Positions 43,732 through 52,103 are shown, numbered from the stretch's first letter. The stretch: DNA of 64,000 nucleotides from Micromonospora chokoriensis (GCF_900091505.1 NZ_LT607409.1:2232001-2296000), one strand, 5' to 3'. Notes: a model not told the origin generated them from the sequence alone. Numbers and translations: made by a program.

Positions 43732-45030
43732 TCACTTGCCGGTCACCATCGCTGACCATAGTGCCGGGAACTCGGGCATCGTCTTGGAGGTACACCCCAC
43801 GTCGTCCAGCTCGATGCCGGGAACGGCGAGCCCGGTGACCGCGGCGGCGTGCGCCATGCGGTGATCCTGGTAGGTGCGGAAGGTCCCACCGCGCAGGGGG
43901 CGGGGCCGGATCTCCAACCCGTCCGGGGTCTCGGTGATGTCCGCCCCGAGCCCGCTGAACTCCCGCGCCAGCGCGGCGAGCCGGTCGGTTTCGTGGCCGC
44001 GGATGTGCCCGACGCCGGTGAAGACCGACGGCGAGTCGGCCAGCATGGCCAGCGCGGTCAGCACCAGGGTCAGCTCGCCGACGTCGGACAGGTCGGCGGT
44101 CAGGCCGTGCACCACGCCGGTGCCCCGCACGGTCAGGCCGTCGGTGGACAGGGTGACCTCCCCGCCCATCCGTTGCAGCAGCGAGCGGAGCTGCTCGACC
44201 GGTTGCGCGCTGCTGTGCGGCCAGCCCTGGAGGGTCACCTCACCTCCGGTGACCAGGGCAGCGGCGAAGAACGGCACCGCGCCGGAGAGGTCCGGCTCGA
44301 TCTCCCAGGCGCGCCCGGTGAGCGGGCCGGGCTCGACGGCCCAGACGTCGGGGGTGCTGTCGTCGACCGCCGCGCCCGCGGCCCGCAGCATCTGCACGGT
44401 CATCCGCAGGTGCGGCGCGGACGGCACCGGCGGGCCGACGTGGCGCACCACGACCCCCCGGTCGAAGCGCGGGGCGGCCAGCAGCAACCCGGAGACCAGT
44501 TGGCTGGAGGCGGACGCGTCGATCACCACCTCACCGCCGGTGATCCGGCCGGTGCCGAGCACGGTCAACGGCAGGCTGCCGCTGCCGGTGACGTCGATCC
44601 GGACGCCCAGCGAGCGCAGCGCGGCGATCAGCGGGCCGAGGGGGCGGGTGCGGACGTAGGGGTCGCCGTCGAAGGTGACCTGCCCGTCGGCCAGGCCCGC
44701 CACGGGCGGCACGAACCGCATCACGGTGCCGGCCAGCCCCACGTCGACGTGGGCGGGGCCGACCAGCGGGTGCGGCCGGACCAGCCAGCGCTCGTCGTCG
44801 CTGATCGACACGTGCGCGCCCATTCCGCGCAGGCCGGCGGCCATCAACTCGGTGTCGCGGGCGCGCAGCGGCCGGGCCAGCGTCGACGGGCCGGCAGCCA
44901 GCGCGCTGAGCACCAGGGCGCGCGCGGTCATCGACTTGGAACCGGGCAGGCGCAGCGTCGCCGTCACCGGGTCGGACGCGGTCGGTGCGGTCCACGGCTG
45001 CGACGGCCGGGTCGCGGTTAGATTCCCCAC
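43732..45030 (-). CDS. aroA: EPSP synthase (3-phosphoshikimate 1-carboxyvinyltransferase)
   Basis: A 432-aa shikimate-pathway enzyme. LPGSKSMTARALVL is the N-terminal phosphate-binding motif, and RTRPLGPLIAALRSLG and DHRMAHAAAVTGL are the other signatures. GTG 45030 gives the family length. The rsgA and hisN genes follow in the same direction, an arrangement also found in mycobacteria and streptomycetes. Sequence is complete, with no missing key residue. Confidence 0.93.
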   Translation of the reverse strand: MGNLTATRPSQPWTAPTASDPVTATLRLPGSKSMTARALVLSALAAGPSTLARPLRARDTELMAAGLRGMGAHVSISDDERWLVRPHPLVGPAHVDVGLAGTVMRFVPPVAGLADGQVTFDGDPYVRTRPLGPLIAALRSLGVRIDVTGSGSLPLTVLGTGRITGGEVVIDASASSQLVSGLLLAAPRFDRGVVVRHVGPPVPSAPHLRMTVQMLRAAGAAVDDSTPDVWAVEPGPLTGRAWEIEPDLSGAVPFFAAALVTGGEVTLQGWPHSSAQPVEQLRSLLQRMGGEVTLSTDGLTVRGTGVVHGLTADLSDVGELTLVLTALAMLADSPSVFTGVGHIRGHETDRLAALAREFSGLGADITETPDGLEIRPRPLRGGTFRTYQDHRMAHAAAVTGLAVPGIELDDVGCTSKTMPEFPALWSAMVTGK

Positions 45031-45133
45031 GGTTACATTCTGCCGTGTCGGCTGCTGGGCGGCGGGGGCCGGCGGTCGTACTCCCGGTTGGCGGGACAGC
45101 CGAAAGGGCCTCCGACGCGTTAGCGTGTGCCCC

Positions 45134-45844
45134 ATGTGCGGCAGGTACGCGACGACCCGGAGCTCCGGCGAGCTCAGCGCGCTGTTCGAGGCGTCCGACG
45201 ACACCGACGGCCTGCTCCGACCGGATCACAACGTCGCGCCGACCGATCGGGTGCCGCTGGTCCGGGTCAGCCCGGAGGGGCATCGCAGTCTCTGCGTGGG
45301 CCGCTGGGGCCTGCTGCCGCACTGGTCCCGGTCCGCCGCCGGGGCCGCCCGCATGATCAACGCGCGGGCGGAGACGGTGGCCACCAGCCGGGCGTACGCC
45401 GGGTCGTTCTCCCGCCGCCGTTGCCTGGTTCCGGCCGACGGCTGGTACGAGTGGGTCCGTCGGCCGGACGGCGGGCGGCAGCCCTACTACATGACGCCCA
45501 CGGACGGCTCGGTGCTCGCCCTGGCCGGCATCTGGTCGGTCTGGGAGTCCGGCGCCGACTCCCGACTCACCTTCAGCGTGCTGACCACCGCCGCGCTCGG
45601 CGACCTGGCCGAGGTCCATGACCGGATGCCGGTGCTGCTGCCGCCCGGGTCGTGGTCGTCGTGGCTCGCGCCGACGGACGAGCCGGAGCGGTTGCTCGTC
45701 CCGGCGTCGGCCGAGCAGTCGGCGGGTTTGGAGATCCGCCCGGTGGGGCCCGCGGTGGGCGACGTCCGTAACGACGGCCCGCACCTGATCGACCGGGTGA
45801 CGGTCGCGCCGGTGGTAACGCCACAGGAGTTGACGCTGTTCTGA
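45134..45844 (+). CDS. SRAP (HMCES/YedK-like) protein
   Basis: A 236-aa protein starting MCGRYATT; Cys2, exposed after Met removal, is the residue that bonds to abasic sites in single-stranded DNA. NVAPTDRVPLVRV, MINARAETV, CLVPADGWYEW and VHDRMPV (catalytic His) are all present. It protects abasic sites at replication forks. ATG 45134 has TAGCGT seven bases upstream and no ribosome-binding site, so a leaderless transcript is likely. It is divergent from aroA. Confidence 0.92.
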   Translation: MCGRYATTRSSGELSALFEASDDTDGLLRPDHNVAPTDRVPLVRVSPEGHRSLCVGRWGLLPHWSRSAAGAARMINARAETVATSRAYAGSFSRRRCLVPADGWYEWVRRPDGGRQPYYMTPTDGSVLALAGIWSVWESGADSRLTFSVLTTAALGDLAEVHDRMPVLLPPGSWSSWLAPTDEPERLLVPASAEQSAGLEIRPVGPAVGDVRNDGPHLIDRVTVAPVVTPQELTLF

Positions 45845-46040
45845 GGTGCCGGCATATCGTCGGGCACCGATTTGACAGCATTGTGCGCGATTCGTCTCCC
45901 GACTATTCAGTCATGTTCCCGGCAGACCCTTGTCCCGGTGTTGCGAAGTGCGATAGAACACAGCGCCGGTAGTGGCTGTCGATTCGCACGGGGCGGACGA
46001 CGTCCACCGATCTTGCCGGTCCCACGGGGGAGGTGGGTGG

Positions 46041-46433
46041 ATGACACGGGCGCGTATGCCCCGGCCGCACGAGGTGGCAGCGGCGCGGCGAGATCCGCGA
46101 CTGCTGCGGGCATTGCGGGAACGACGACAAGACGACGCGTGGCGCACCAGAGGCACCTGTCAGAGCGTCGATCCGGAGACATTCTTTCCGGCGCCGAACG
46201 AGCCAGCGGACGCTGCCGTCGCGCTGTGCCGCAGTTGTGATGTGCAAGGGTCCTGCCTGGCCTGGGCCCTGGACGTCGGTGACTGCCACGGCGTCTGGGG
46301 GGCGACCACGCCGCGCGAGCGGCGGGCGATGCTGGTGGCCTGGCGGGGCGAGGTCGAACCTGACCCGGACGCCGTCGACGACGCCGGTCCGCCGGTGCGG
46401 GACCGGCTACTCACCCTGGTGCCGCTCAGCTGA
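46041..46433 (+). CDS. WhiB-family iron-sulfur transcription factor
   Basis: A 130-aa Wbl protein. Cysteines 40, 63, 66 and 72 (Cx22Cx2Cx5C) should bind a [4Fe-4S] cluster, and GVWGATTPRERR follows as the beta-turn motif. There is no AT-hook, so it is not a WhiB7. The N-terminal 39 residues are basic. ATG 46041 has a very strong GGGGGAGGTGGGTGG site. The subclass (WhiB1, WhiB2 or another) is unclear; its position in the SRAP/hydrolase region gives little help. Confidence 0.87.
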   Translation: MTRARMPRPHEVAAARRDPRLLRALRERRQDDAWRTRGTCQSVDPETFFPAPNEPADAAVALCRSCDVQGSCLAWALDVGDCHGVWGATTPRERRAMLVAWRGEVEPDPDAVDDAGPPVRDRLLTLVPLS

Positions 46434-46484
46434 CAGCGGCCCGGTCCACCACCGGGCGTCCCGGACGCGGCGCAGAATGGGCCG

Positions 46485-47102
46485 GTGCCGACCAGCGACC
46501 AGATAGACACCCCGCGCGGTCCGGCGGGGATCACCACCGACCTGCCGACCCGCCCGGCGACCGCGCTGCTCGTGCTCGGTCACGGGGCGGGCGGCAGCGT
46601 CGACGCACCCGACCTGCTCGCGGTCTCCGACGCGTCGGTCGCGGCCGGCCTGGCGGTGGTCCGGGTGACCCAGCCCTACCGGGTCGCCGGTCGACGTGCG
46701 CCCGCGCCCGCGGGTCACCTCGACGAGGCCTGGACGGCGGTGCTCGCCGTGTTGCGCGATCGGCACGCCGACGCGCCGACGGTGCTGGTCGGAGGTCGTT
46801 CCAGCGGTGCCCGGGTGGCCTGTCGGACGGCGCGTGCGGTGGGCGCGGCCGGCGTGGTCGCGTTGGCCTTCCCGCTGCACCCGCCCGGACGGCCGGAGCG
46901 TTCGCGCGCCGCCGAACTGGCCACCGGCCTGCCGACGCTCGTCGTCAACGGTGACCGGGATCCGTTCGGTACGCCGGAGCCGACGCAGGGCGTGCAGGTG
47001 GTGAGCCGTCCGGGGGAGACGCACGACCTGCGGCGCGATCCGGCGGGCACGGCGACCGTCGTGCGGGACTGGCTGCGGGCCCAGGGCTGGGCGGCCGACT
47101 GA
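46485..47102 (+). CDS. Alpha/beta hydrolase-fold protein (KANL3/Tex30-like)
   Basis: A 205-aa protein. GHGAGG is the oxyanion region, the nucleophile serine is in GGRSSGAR, Asp in NGDRDPFG, and His in GETHDL, so a complete Ser-His-Asp triad is present. The protein is short for a typical hydrolase, like the KANL3/Tex30 group. The GTG start may be leaderless (CAGAAT, six bases upstream). Substrate unknown. Confidence 0.78.
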   Translation: MPTSDQIDTPRGPAGITTDLPTRPATALLVLGHGAGGSVDAPDLLAVSDASVAAGLAVVRVTQPYRVAGRRAPAPAGHLDEAWTAVLAVLRDRHADAPTVLVGGRSSGARVACRTARAVGAAGVVALAFPLHPPGRPERSRAAELATGLPTLVVNGDRDPFGTPEPTQGVQVVSRPGETHDLRRDPAGTATVVRDWLRAQGWAAD

Positions 47103-47113
47103 GCGGCTCGGCC

Positions 47114-47248
47114 CGGCGACCGTTTCCGCTGCCGGGCTGTGCGGCTGTGCCCGGCGACCGAGGTGCCGGGCTGTGCCACTGTGCCGGCGACCGTTTCGCT
47201 GCAGGGCTGTGCGGCTGTGCCGGCGACCGTTTCCGGTGCCGGGCAAGG
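47114..47248. repeat. Degenerate ~36-bp repeats between hydrolase gene and sigR
   Basis: Four units begin CGGCGACCG at 47114, 47152, 47185 and 47221 and carry TTTCCGCTGCCGGGCTGTGC-type bodies with substitutions and 2-5 base length differences. They lie in the 333-bp non-coding region. No spacers of constant length are present. Confidence 0.75.
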
Positions 47249-47370
47249 GTCGTTGCATCGGATGGTGCCACCGGGCCGGTTCGAGCCGGAGGCGCCAGTC
47301 CTCCCAGGCCCTTCCTGGTCCCAGCGCCGGCCGCCGTCGGGGCCGGGACCAGGAACGGGAAGGCCCGGAC

Positions 47371-47397
47371 GGAATGCCCCAGTGGTCATCTCGCGTT
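47371..47397 (+). promoter_or_regulatory. SigR-type (SigH-like) promoter
   Basis: GGAAT (47371-47375) and GTT (47395-47397) are separated by 19 bases, matching the published SigR consensus GGAAT-N18/19-GTT in Streptomyces. It is 39 bases upstream of the long sigR start, so SigR would drive its own long form. Confidence 0.75.
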
Positions 47398-47435
47398 ACA
47401 GACCCCGGACGACTTTTCTGCGAGGGGGGTGACCG

Positions 47436-48263
47436 GTGCCGACCGAGACACGGAGCCTGAAACGGGACGAGCGGGACGCCCGGCAGCTGAAGCGGCTGCT
47501 GGATGGACCGGAATGGCCTGCGACGGCGGGACCGGGCGGGGCTGGCGTGGTGAGCACGGGCACACCAGCCGGAAGTGAATCTGCGGGCAGGTCCGTACGC
47601 GTATCCTCGGCGGGAAAGCATCCGACGCGAGGGGATGTGCGGTTGACCACCGAGAAGACGGACGAGCGCAGGGCCCGATTCGAGCGGGACGCGATGCCAT
47701 TCGTCGATCAGCTCTACGCTGCTGGGCTGCGGATGACACGCAACCCGGCGGATGCCGAGGACCTGGTCCAGGAGACGTACCTGAAGGCGTACGCGGCCTT
47801 CCACCAGTTCGAGCAGGGCACGAACCTGAAGGCCTGGCTCTACCGGATCCTGACCAACACCTACATCAACTCCTACCGCAAGCGGCAGCGCCAACCGATC
47901 CAGGCGCCGACCGAGGAGATCACCGACTGGCAGCTCGCCGAGGCCGAGTCGCACACCTCCAGCGGGTTGCGTTCGGCGGAGACCGAGGCACTGGACCGGC
48001 TCCCGGACAGCGACGTGAAGGAGGCCCTCCAGCAGTTGCCGGAGGAGTTCCGCCTGGCCGTCTACCTGACCGATGTCGAGGGCTTCTCGTACAAGGAGGT
48101 CGCGGACATCATGGGCACGCCGATCGGCACCGTGATGTCGCGTCTGCACCGGGGCCGTCGTAATCTGCGCAAGCTGCTTGAGCGCTACGCCGGGGAGCGG
48201 GGCTTCAGTGCCGCCCGCTCGTCCAAGGGCTCCAGCACCGCCGCTGCCGGCCAGGAGGTGTGA
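47436..48263 (+). CDS. sigR: Thiol-stress ECF sigma factor SigR/SigH, with long N-terminal extension
   Basis: A 275-aa reading frame. The conserved sigma factor begins at about residue 69 ([20 protein letters not shown]) with region 2 ([17 protein letters not shown]) and region 4 ([30 protein letters not shown]). TTG 47643 or GTG 47637 gives the short form. GTG 47436 has a GAGGGGGG site and follows the SigR-type promoter, giving a 69-residue extension that resembles the unstable long isoform of Streptomyces SigR. rsrA follows two bases after the stop. Confidence 0.88.
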   Translation: MPTETRSLKRDERDARQLKRLLDGPEWPATAGPGGAGVVSTGTPAGSESAGRSVRVSSAGKHPTRGDVRLTTEKTDERRARFERDAMPFVDQLYAAGLRMTRNPADAEDLVQETYLKAYAAFHQFEQGTNLKAWLYRILTNTYINSYRKRQRQPIQAPTEEITDWQLAEAESHTSSGLRSAETEALDRLPDSDVKEALQQLPEEFRLAVYLTDVEGFSYKEVADIMGTPIGTVMSRLHRGRRNLRKLLERYAGERGFSAARSSKGSSTAAAGQEV

Positions 48264-48264
48264 C

Positions 48265-48552
48265 GTGAGCTGTGGGGAGCCGCACGAGACAGACTGCCGC
48301 GAGGTGCTCGCGGAGGTCTACCTCTACCTGGATCTGGAGTGCGCCGACGAGCGGCGCTCCCTGATCCGGCACCACCTCGACGAGTGCGGGCCCTGCCTGC
48401 GTGAGTACGGGCTGGAGCAGGAGGTGCGGGCGCTGGTGGCGCGTTGCTGCGGCAACGAGACCGCGCCGGACGAGCTGCGCGAACGGCTTCGGGTCAAGCT
48501 CACCGAGTTGGTGGTCTTCGAGACCAGTGACTCCCGCGAGCTGGCCGACTGA
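48265..48552 (+). CDS. rsrA: Zinc anti-sigma factor RsrA (RshA)
   Basis: A 95-aa ZAS protein. Zinc ligands are Cys11 (DCREV), and HHLDECGPC, an HxxxCxxC motif. Oxidation of these cysteines releases zinc and sigma factor SigR. Cys3, Cys61 and Cys62 are additional thiols. The GTG start follows AGGAGGTGTGAC. It is encoded immediately after sigR, as in streptomycetes and mycobacteria, and the pair should respond to disulfide stress. Confidence 0.93.
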   Translation: MSCGEPHETDCREVLAEVYLYLDLECADERRSLIRHHLDECGPCLREYGLEQEVRALVARCCGNETAPDELRERLRVKLTELVVFETSDSRELAD

Positions 48553-48576
48553 GCGTCAGCACATCTGACGGACCAA

Positions 48577-48616
48577 CACCGGTGGCCCGGGTCGACGTGG
48601 ACCCGGGCCACCGGTG
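48577..48616. terminator. Terminator after rsrA
   Basis: A perfect 17-bp stem (48577-48593 with 48600-48616) with a 6-nt loop lies between rsrA (+) and the bL37 gene (-), so it could act in both directions. Confidence 0.75.
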
Positions 48617-48674
48617 TGCCCGGCGTCCGCCGGGTGGGGCTGATCGGTGACGGGCCGCCGGCCCGTCGACCCGG

Positions 48675-48749
48675 TCAGGAGTTGGGACGCTTGCCGTGGT
48701 TCGCGGCGCTCTTCTTACGGGCCTTCTTCTTGCGGGACTTCTTCGCCAT
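48675..48749 (-). CDS. Ribosomal protein bL37 (24 aa)
   Basis: A 24-residue, highly basic protein: MAKKSRKKKARKK, then SAANHGKRPNS. The ANHGKRPN ending matches my memory of the tiny mycobacterial large-subunit protein bL37. The start has a strong AGGAGGTCAGC sequence. Such a short gene is easily missed, but the start signal, composition and end motif support it. It is convergent with rsrA and divergent from the biotinyl protein. Confidence 0.82.
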   Translation of the reverse strand: MAKKSRKKKARKKSAANHGKRPNS

Positions 48750-48975
48750 GCTGACCTCCTCGTGATGGGTCGGATCCGTCCTGCGCACGACCTCGGCGCG
48801 GGTGCACCCACCGGCCGTCCGGCGTCGGGTCCGACCCGCTGATGGTAGTGCTGTCGACACCCGTCGCCTTCCCCAGGGCGGATGTGGCATCCGGCTGTGC
48901 CGCTGTCCGCTCACCGCCGTCCGGCGCATGATTGGATACGACGGCAGACACATCGCGAAGAGGGAGGGCCCGGAC

Positions 48976-49191
48976 ATGGCCGAGGAGATCCGCGCCGAGA
49001 TGGTGGCGAACGTCTGGAAGGTCGTCGCCACGGCTGGTGACACGGTGGCCGAGGGCGACACCCTGGTGATCCTCGAGTCGATGAAGATGGAGATCCCGGT
49101 CGTCGCCGAGTCCGAGGGTGTGATCCAGCAGCTCGCCGTGCACGAGGGCGACGTCGTGCAGGACGGCGACCTGATCGCGGTGATTGCTTGA
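48976..49191 (+). CDS. Small biotinyl/lipoyl carrier domain protein
   Basis: A 71-aa single biotinyl domain. ESMKMEIPV contains the MKM motif whose lysine is biotinylated, and the flanking hammerhead strands (VAEGDTLVILESMKME, GDVVQDGDLIAVIA) are intact. The M. tuberculosis counterpart near sigH is Rv3221c (TB7.3). The gene has AGGGAGGG upstream. It is coupled by TTGA overlap with the GNAT gene. Whether it serves an acyl-CoA carboxylase is unknown. Confidence 0.9.
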   Translation: MAEEIRAEMVANVWKVVATAGDTVAEGDTLVILESMKMEIPVVAESEGVIQQLAVHEGDVVQDGDLIAVIA

Positions 49192-49697
49192 CCGGGCTGC
49201 GGGTCCGTCCTGCCGAGCCGGCCGACTTCCCGGCGGTGGCCCGGCTGACGGTGGCCGCGTACGAGGCGGACGGTCAGCTCAAGGGCGAGCACGGGTACGG
49301 CGCGGTGCTGGCCGACGTGTCGACCCGGGCCGACAGTGGCGAGGTGCTGGTCGCCGTTGACGAGGCGACCGACGCGGTGCTCGGCTCGGTGACCTTCGTG
49401 CTGCCGGGCACCCGCTTCGCGGAGCTGTCCGGGCCGGGTGAGGCGGAGTTCCGGATGCTCGCGGTCGACCCGGGCGCCCAGGGGCGGGGCGTGGGCGCCG
49501 CGCTGGCGCGGGCGTGCGTCGCGCGCGCGAGCGAGTTGGGCTGCGTGGCGGTGGTGATCTGTGTCCGCGCCGGGATGGCTCTCCCGGCCCACCGGCTCTA
49601 TTCGCGGCTCGGGTTCGCCCGCGCGCCGGGGAAGGACTGGTCGCCGGCGCCGGGGGTGGATCTGCTCGGTCTGCGGTTGGACCTCACGCGCGGCTGA
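49188..49697 (+). CDS. GNAT-family N-acetyltransferase
   Basis: A 169-aa GNAT. FRMLAVDPGAQGRGVGAALARA is motif A, with the acetyl-CoA pyrophosphate loop QGRGVG, and a C-terminal HRLYSRLGFARAPGKDW matches motif B. The TTG start overlaps the biotinyl protein stop by three bases, so it is translationally coupled. Substrate unknown. Confidence 0.87.
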   Translation: MTGLRVRPAEPADFPAVARLTVAAYEADGQLKGEHGYGAVLADVSTRADSGEVLVAVDEATDAVLGSVTFVLPGTRFAELSGPGEAEFRMLAVDPGAQGRGVGAALARACVARASELGCVAVVICVRAGMALPAHRLYSRLGFARAPGKDWSPAPGVDLLGLRLDLTRG

Positions 49698-49709
49698 CCG
49701 CCCGGCGGA

Positions 49710-50333
49710 TCAGCCCGGGCCGGGCGCGTCCTGGTGCGGAGTCGCGCTCGGATCGGCCGGCGGGGCGTGCTCTGTGCCGATGGCGGCCAGCAGCTCGTCG
49801 GCGACCTCCAGGGCGAGCTTGCGGCGTTCGTCGTCGCTGATGTGCGGGGCGCGGAGCGCGAACCAGCTGCCGTGCACCGCGAACAGGGACAGGGTGGCGC
49901 GCAGTTGGGCGGCGGGGGAGTCGTCGCCCCGGCACAGCGCGTCGGCGAGCGTCATCATCCGGCCGCGCATCTGCTGGCCGGCGGCGAGACTCTTCAGCAC
50001 GGTCTGGTTCTGCTCGAAGAACCGCATCACCGACGGCATCTCGCCGCTGAACATCGTGTCGGCGTAGCGGGAGACGAGCTCGCGCCGGGTGTCCAGGGTC
50101 GCGGGCTGCGACGCGGCCCAGGCGGTCAGCGCGTCGATCTGCACCAGCCGGTCCTCGACGAAGCTGGCGACGATGTCGTCCTTGCTCTTGAAGTGGTAGT
50201 AGAGCGCGGCCTTGGTGACGTTGAGGCGCTCGGCGATCTCCCGCAGCGAGGTCTTCTCGTACCCCTGCTCGGTGAAGAGCTCGAGCGCGACGGCCTTGAT
50301 CCGCTCCCGCGTGCCGCCTGTGCTCTCCCTCAC
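49710..50333 (-). CDS. TetR-family repressor
   Basis: A 207-aa regulator. The N-terminal helix-turn-helix is EQGYEKTSLREIAERLNVTK followed by AALYYHFKSKDDIVASFVEDR. The C-terminal ligand domain has a helical pattern with no recognisable ligand signature. GTG 50333 is preferred. It is divergent from the MFS exporter at 50445, and the shared gap carries nested palindromes, so it probably represses the exporter and itself. Confidence 0.88.
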   Translation of the reverse strand: MRESTGGTRERIKAVALELFTEQGYEKTSLREIAERLNVTKAALYYHFKSKDDIVASFVEDRLVQIDALTAWAASQPATLDTRRELVSRYADTMFSGEMPSVMRFFEQNQTVLKSLAAGQQMRGRMMTLADALCRGDDSPAAQLRATLSLFAVHGSWFALRAPHISDDERRKLALEVADELLAAIGTEHAPPADPSATPHQDAPGPG

Positions 50334-50371
50334 CCACGCCCCCCAATTGGCTTGACCGCTCGTTGGTGCCA

Positions 50372-50417
50372 ACTTACCGTGCGGCTAGTAAGGTGACTAG
50401 CCGGGCGGCAAGTAAGT
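50372..50417. promoter_or_regulatory. Probable TetR operator with promoter in the shared gap
   Basis: An inner palindrome GGCTAGT-N6-ACTAGCC (50383-50402) lies inside ACTTAC ... GTAAGT (50372-50377 and 50412-50417). TTGACC-N17-TACCGT (50352-50380) overlaps it, so binding would block transcription of the exporter. Confidence 0.65.
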
Positions 50418-50444
50418 GTGGCAATCCTCGGGGGGAGCTTACCC

Positions 50445-52031
50445 ATGACACAGGCAACCCAGGCCGGCGCACGACCCAACAACATCCGGGTCGTGCTGTT
50501 CGGGCTGATGATCGCGATGATGCTCGCGATGCTCGACAACATGATCGTCAGCACCGCGTTACCGCGGATCGTCGGCGAGTTCGGCGGCCTCAACCACTTC
50601 ACCTGGGTGGTCACCGCGTACGTCCTGGGCACCACCGTCTCCACCCCCATCTGGGGCAAGCTCGGTGACCTCTACGGCCGCAAGTCGGTCTTCCTGACCT
50701 CGGTCGTCATCTTCCTCGTCGGCTCCGCCCTCTGCGGTATGGCCGGTTCCGGGATGCTCGGCGGCCCGCAGGACGGCATGATGCAGCTGATCGCCTTCCG
50801 GGCCGTGCAGGGTCTCGGTGCCGGCGGCCTCATGGTCGGCGTGATGGCGATCATCGGGGACCTGGTCCCGCCCCGCGAGCGCGGGCGTTACCAGGGCATG
50901 ATCGCCGGCATCATGGCGATCGCCATGGTCGCCGGCCCACTGGTCGGCGGCTTCATCACCGACCACCTCTCCTGGCGCTGGGCGTTCTACGTGAACCTGC
51001 CGCTGGGCGGCGTCGCGCTGCTCGTGCTGATCACCACCATGCACCTGCCGAAGTACCGCACCGAGCACCGGATCGACTGGCTCGGCGCGGGTCTGCTCTC
51101 GGTCGGCATCACCGCGATCGTGCTCATCACCACCTGGGGTGGCAACGAGTACGACTGGACGTCCCCGCAGATCTTCGGCCTGGCCGTTCTGGCCGTGCTC
51201 GCGTTGGTGGCGTTCGGCCTGGTGGAGCGTCGGGTCCAGGAGCCGATCCTGCCGTTGGGGCTCTTCGCCAACCGCAACTTCGCGTTGATCTCGGTGATTG
51301 GGTTCCTGCTCGGCTTCGCGATGTTCGGCGCGATGAACTTCCTGCCGCTCTACCAGCAGACGGTGCAGGGCGCGTCGGCGACCAACAGCGGTCTGCTGCT
51401 GCTGCCCCTGATGTTCGGCATGCTCGTCGTCTCGCTGGTCATCGGTCGGGCGATCACCAAGAACGGCAGGTACCGGGCGTACCCGATCATCGGTGGTGTG
51501 GTGATGGCCGCCGGCATGGCCCTGCTGTCCATGCTCGACACCGACACCAGCAAGCTGACCTCCTCGCTCTACATGATCGTGCTCGGTGTCGGCATGGGCT
51601 TCCTCATGCAGACGTCGATGCTGATCGCGCAGAACAGCGTGGAGCAGAAGGACCTCGGCGCGGCCAGCGGCGCGGCGACGTTCTTCCGGTCGATCGGCGG
51701 CTCGTTCGGCATCTCGCTGTTCGGCGCGATCTTCGCCAACCGGCTGGCCAGCTCGGAGGGTGGCCGGGCCTTCGGTGGCGGCGAGGCCGGGGCCGGCATG
51801 GACCTGGCGAAGCTCAAGGAACTGCCCGCCCAGGCACGCGAGTTGGTGCTCGGCGGTCTCTCCGACGCGATCTCGCACGTGTTCCTGTGGGCGGTGCTGT
51901 TCACCGTCGTGATCCCGGTGCTCGCCTGGTTCATCAAGGAGATCCCGCTGCGGACCGCCAACGAGGCGCCGCCGCAGGCCACCCCGGAGGAGGAGGCCGA
52001 GGTCGCTCTCGGCAAGGCCCCCGTCGCCTGA
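50445..52031 (+). CDS. DHA2-family MFS drug exporter, 14 helices
   Basis: A 528-aa EmrB/QacA-type protein. LDNMIVSTALPRIVGEFGGL (helix 1, motif D1), WGKLGDLYGRKSVFL (motif A) and VVGGFITDHLSWRWAFYVNLP-like motif C (PLVGGFITDHLSWRWAFYV) are clear, with about 14 hydrophobic segments. The TetR regulator is divergent. Likely a proton-driven exporter of organic cations or antibiotics; substrate unknown. Confidence 0.92.
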   Translation: MTQATQAGARPNNIRVVLFGLMIAMMLAMLDNMIVSTALPRIVGEFGGLNHFTWVVTAYVLGTTVSTPIWGKLGDLYGRKSVFLTSVVIFLVGSALCGMAGSGMLGGPQDGMMQLIAFRAVQGLGAGGLMVGVMAIIGDLVPPRERGRYQGMIAGIMAIAMVAGPLVGGFITDHLSWRWAFYVNLPLGGVALLVLITTMHLPKYRTEHRIDWLGAGLLSVGITAIVLITTWGGNEYDWTSPQIFGLAVLAVLALVAFGLVERRVQEPILPLGLFANRNFALISVIGFLLGFAMFGAMNFLPLYQQTVQGASATNSGLLLLPLMFGMLVVSLVIGRAITKNGRYRAYPIIGGVVMAAGMALLSMLDTDTSKLTSSLYMIVLGVGMGFLMQTSMLIAQNSVEQKDLGAASGAATFFRSIGGSFGISLFGAIFANRLASSEGGRAFGGGEAGAGMDLAKLKELPAQARELVLGGLSDAISHVFLWAVLFTVVIPVLAWFIKEIPLRTANEAPPQATPEEEAEVALGKAPVA

Positions 52032-52103
52032 TCCGATATCCGCATCGCGCGCCGCGTCGTCCCGTCCGGGGCGGCGCGGCGTGTGTTCTCCGCCGAAGCG
52101 CGG

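Noticed and set aside
45872..45877. A perfect TTGACA -35 box before the WhiB gene
   Set aside because: No -10 at a normal distance of 16-19 bases was convincing, so I did not annotate a promoter.
45972..46040. A 23-residue upstream extension of the WhiB protein
   Set aside because: ATG 46041 has an exceptionally strong ribosome-binding site, and the extension has no Wbl similarity.
47114..47248. Could the repeats before sigR be a CRISPR array?
   Set aside because: The units are degenerate, abut one another and have no unique constant-length spacers; there are no cas genes nearby.
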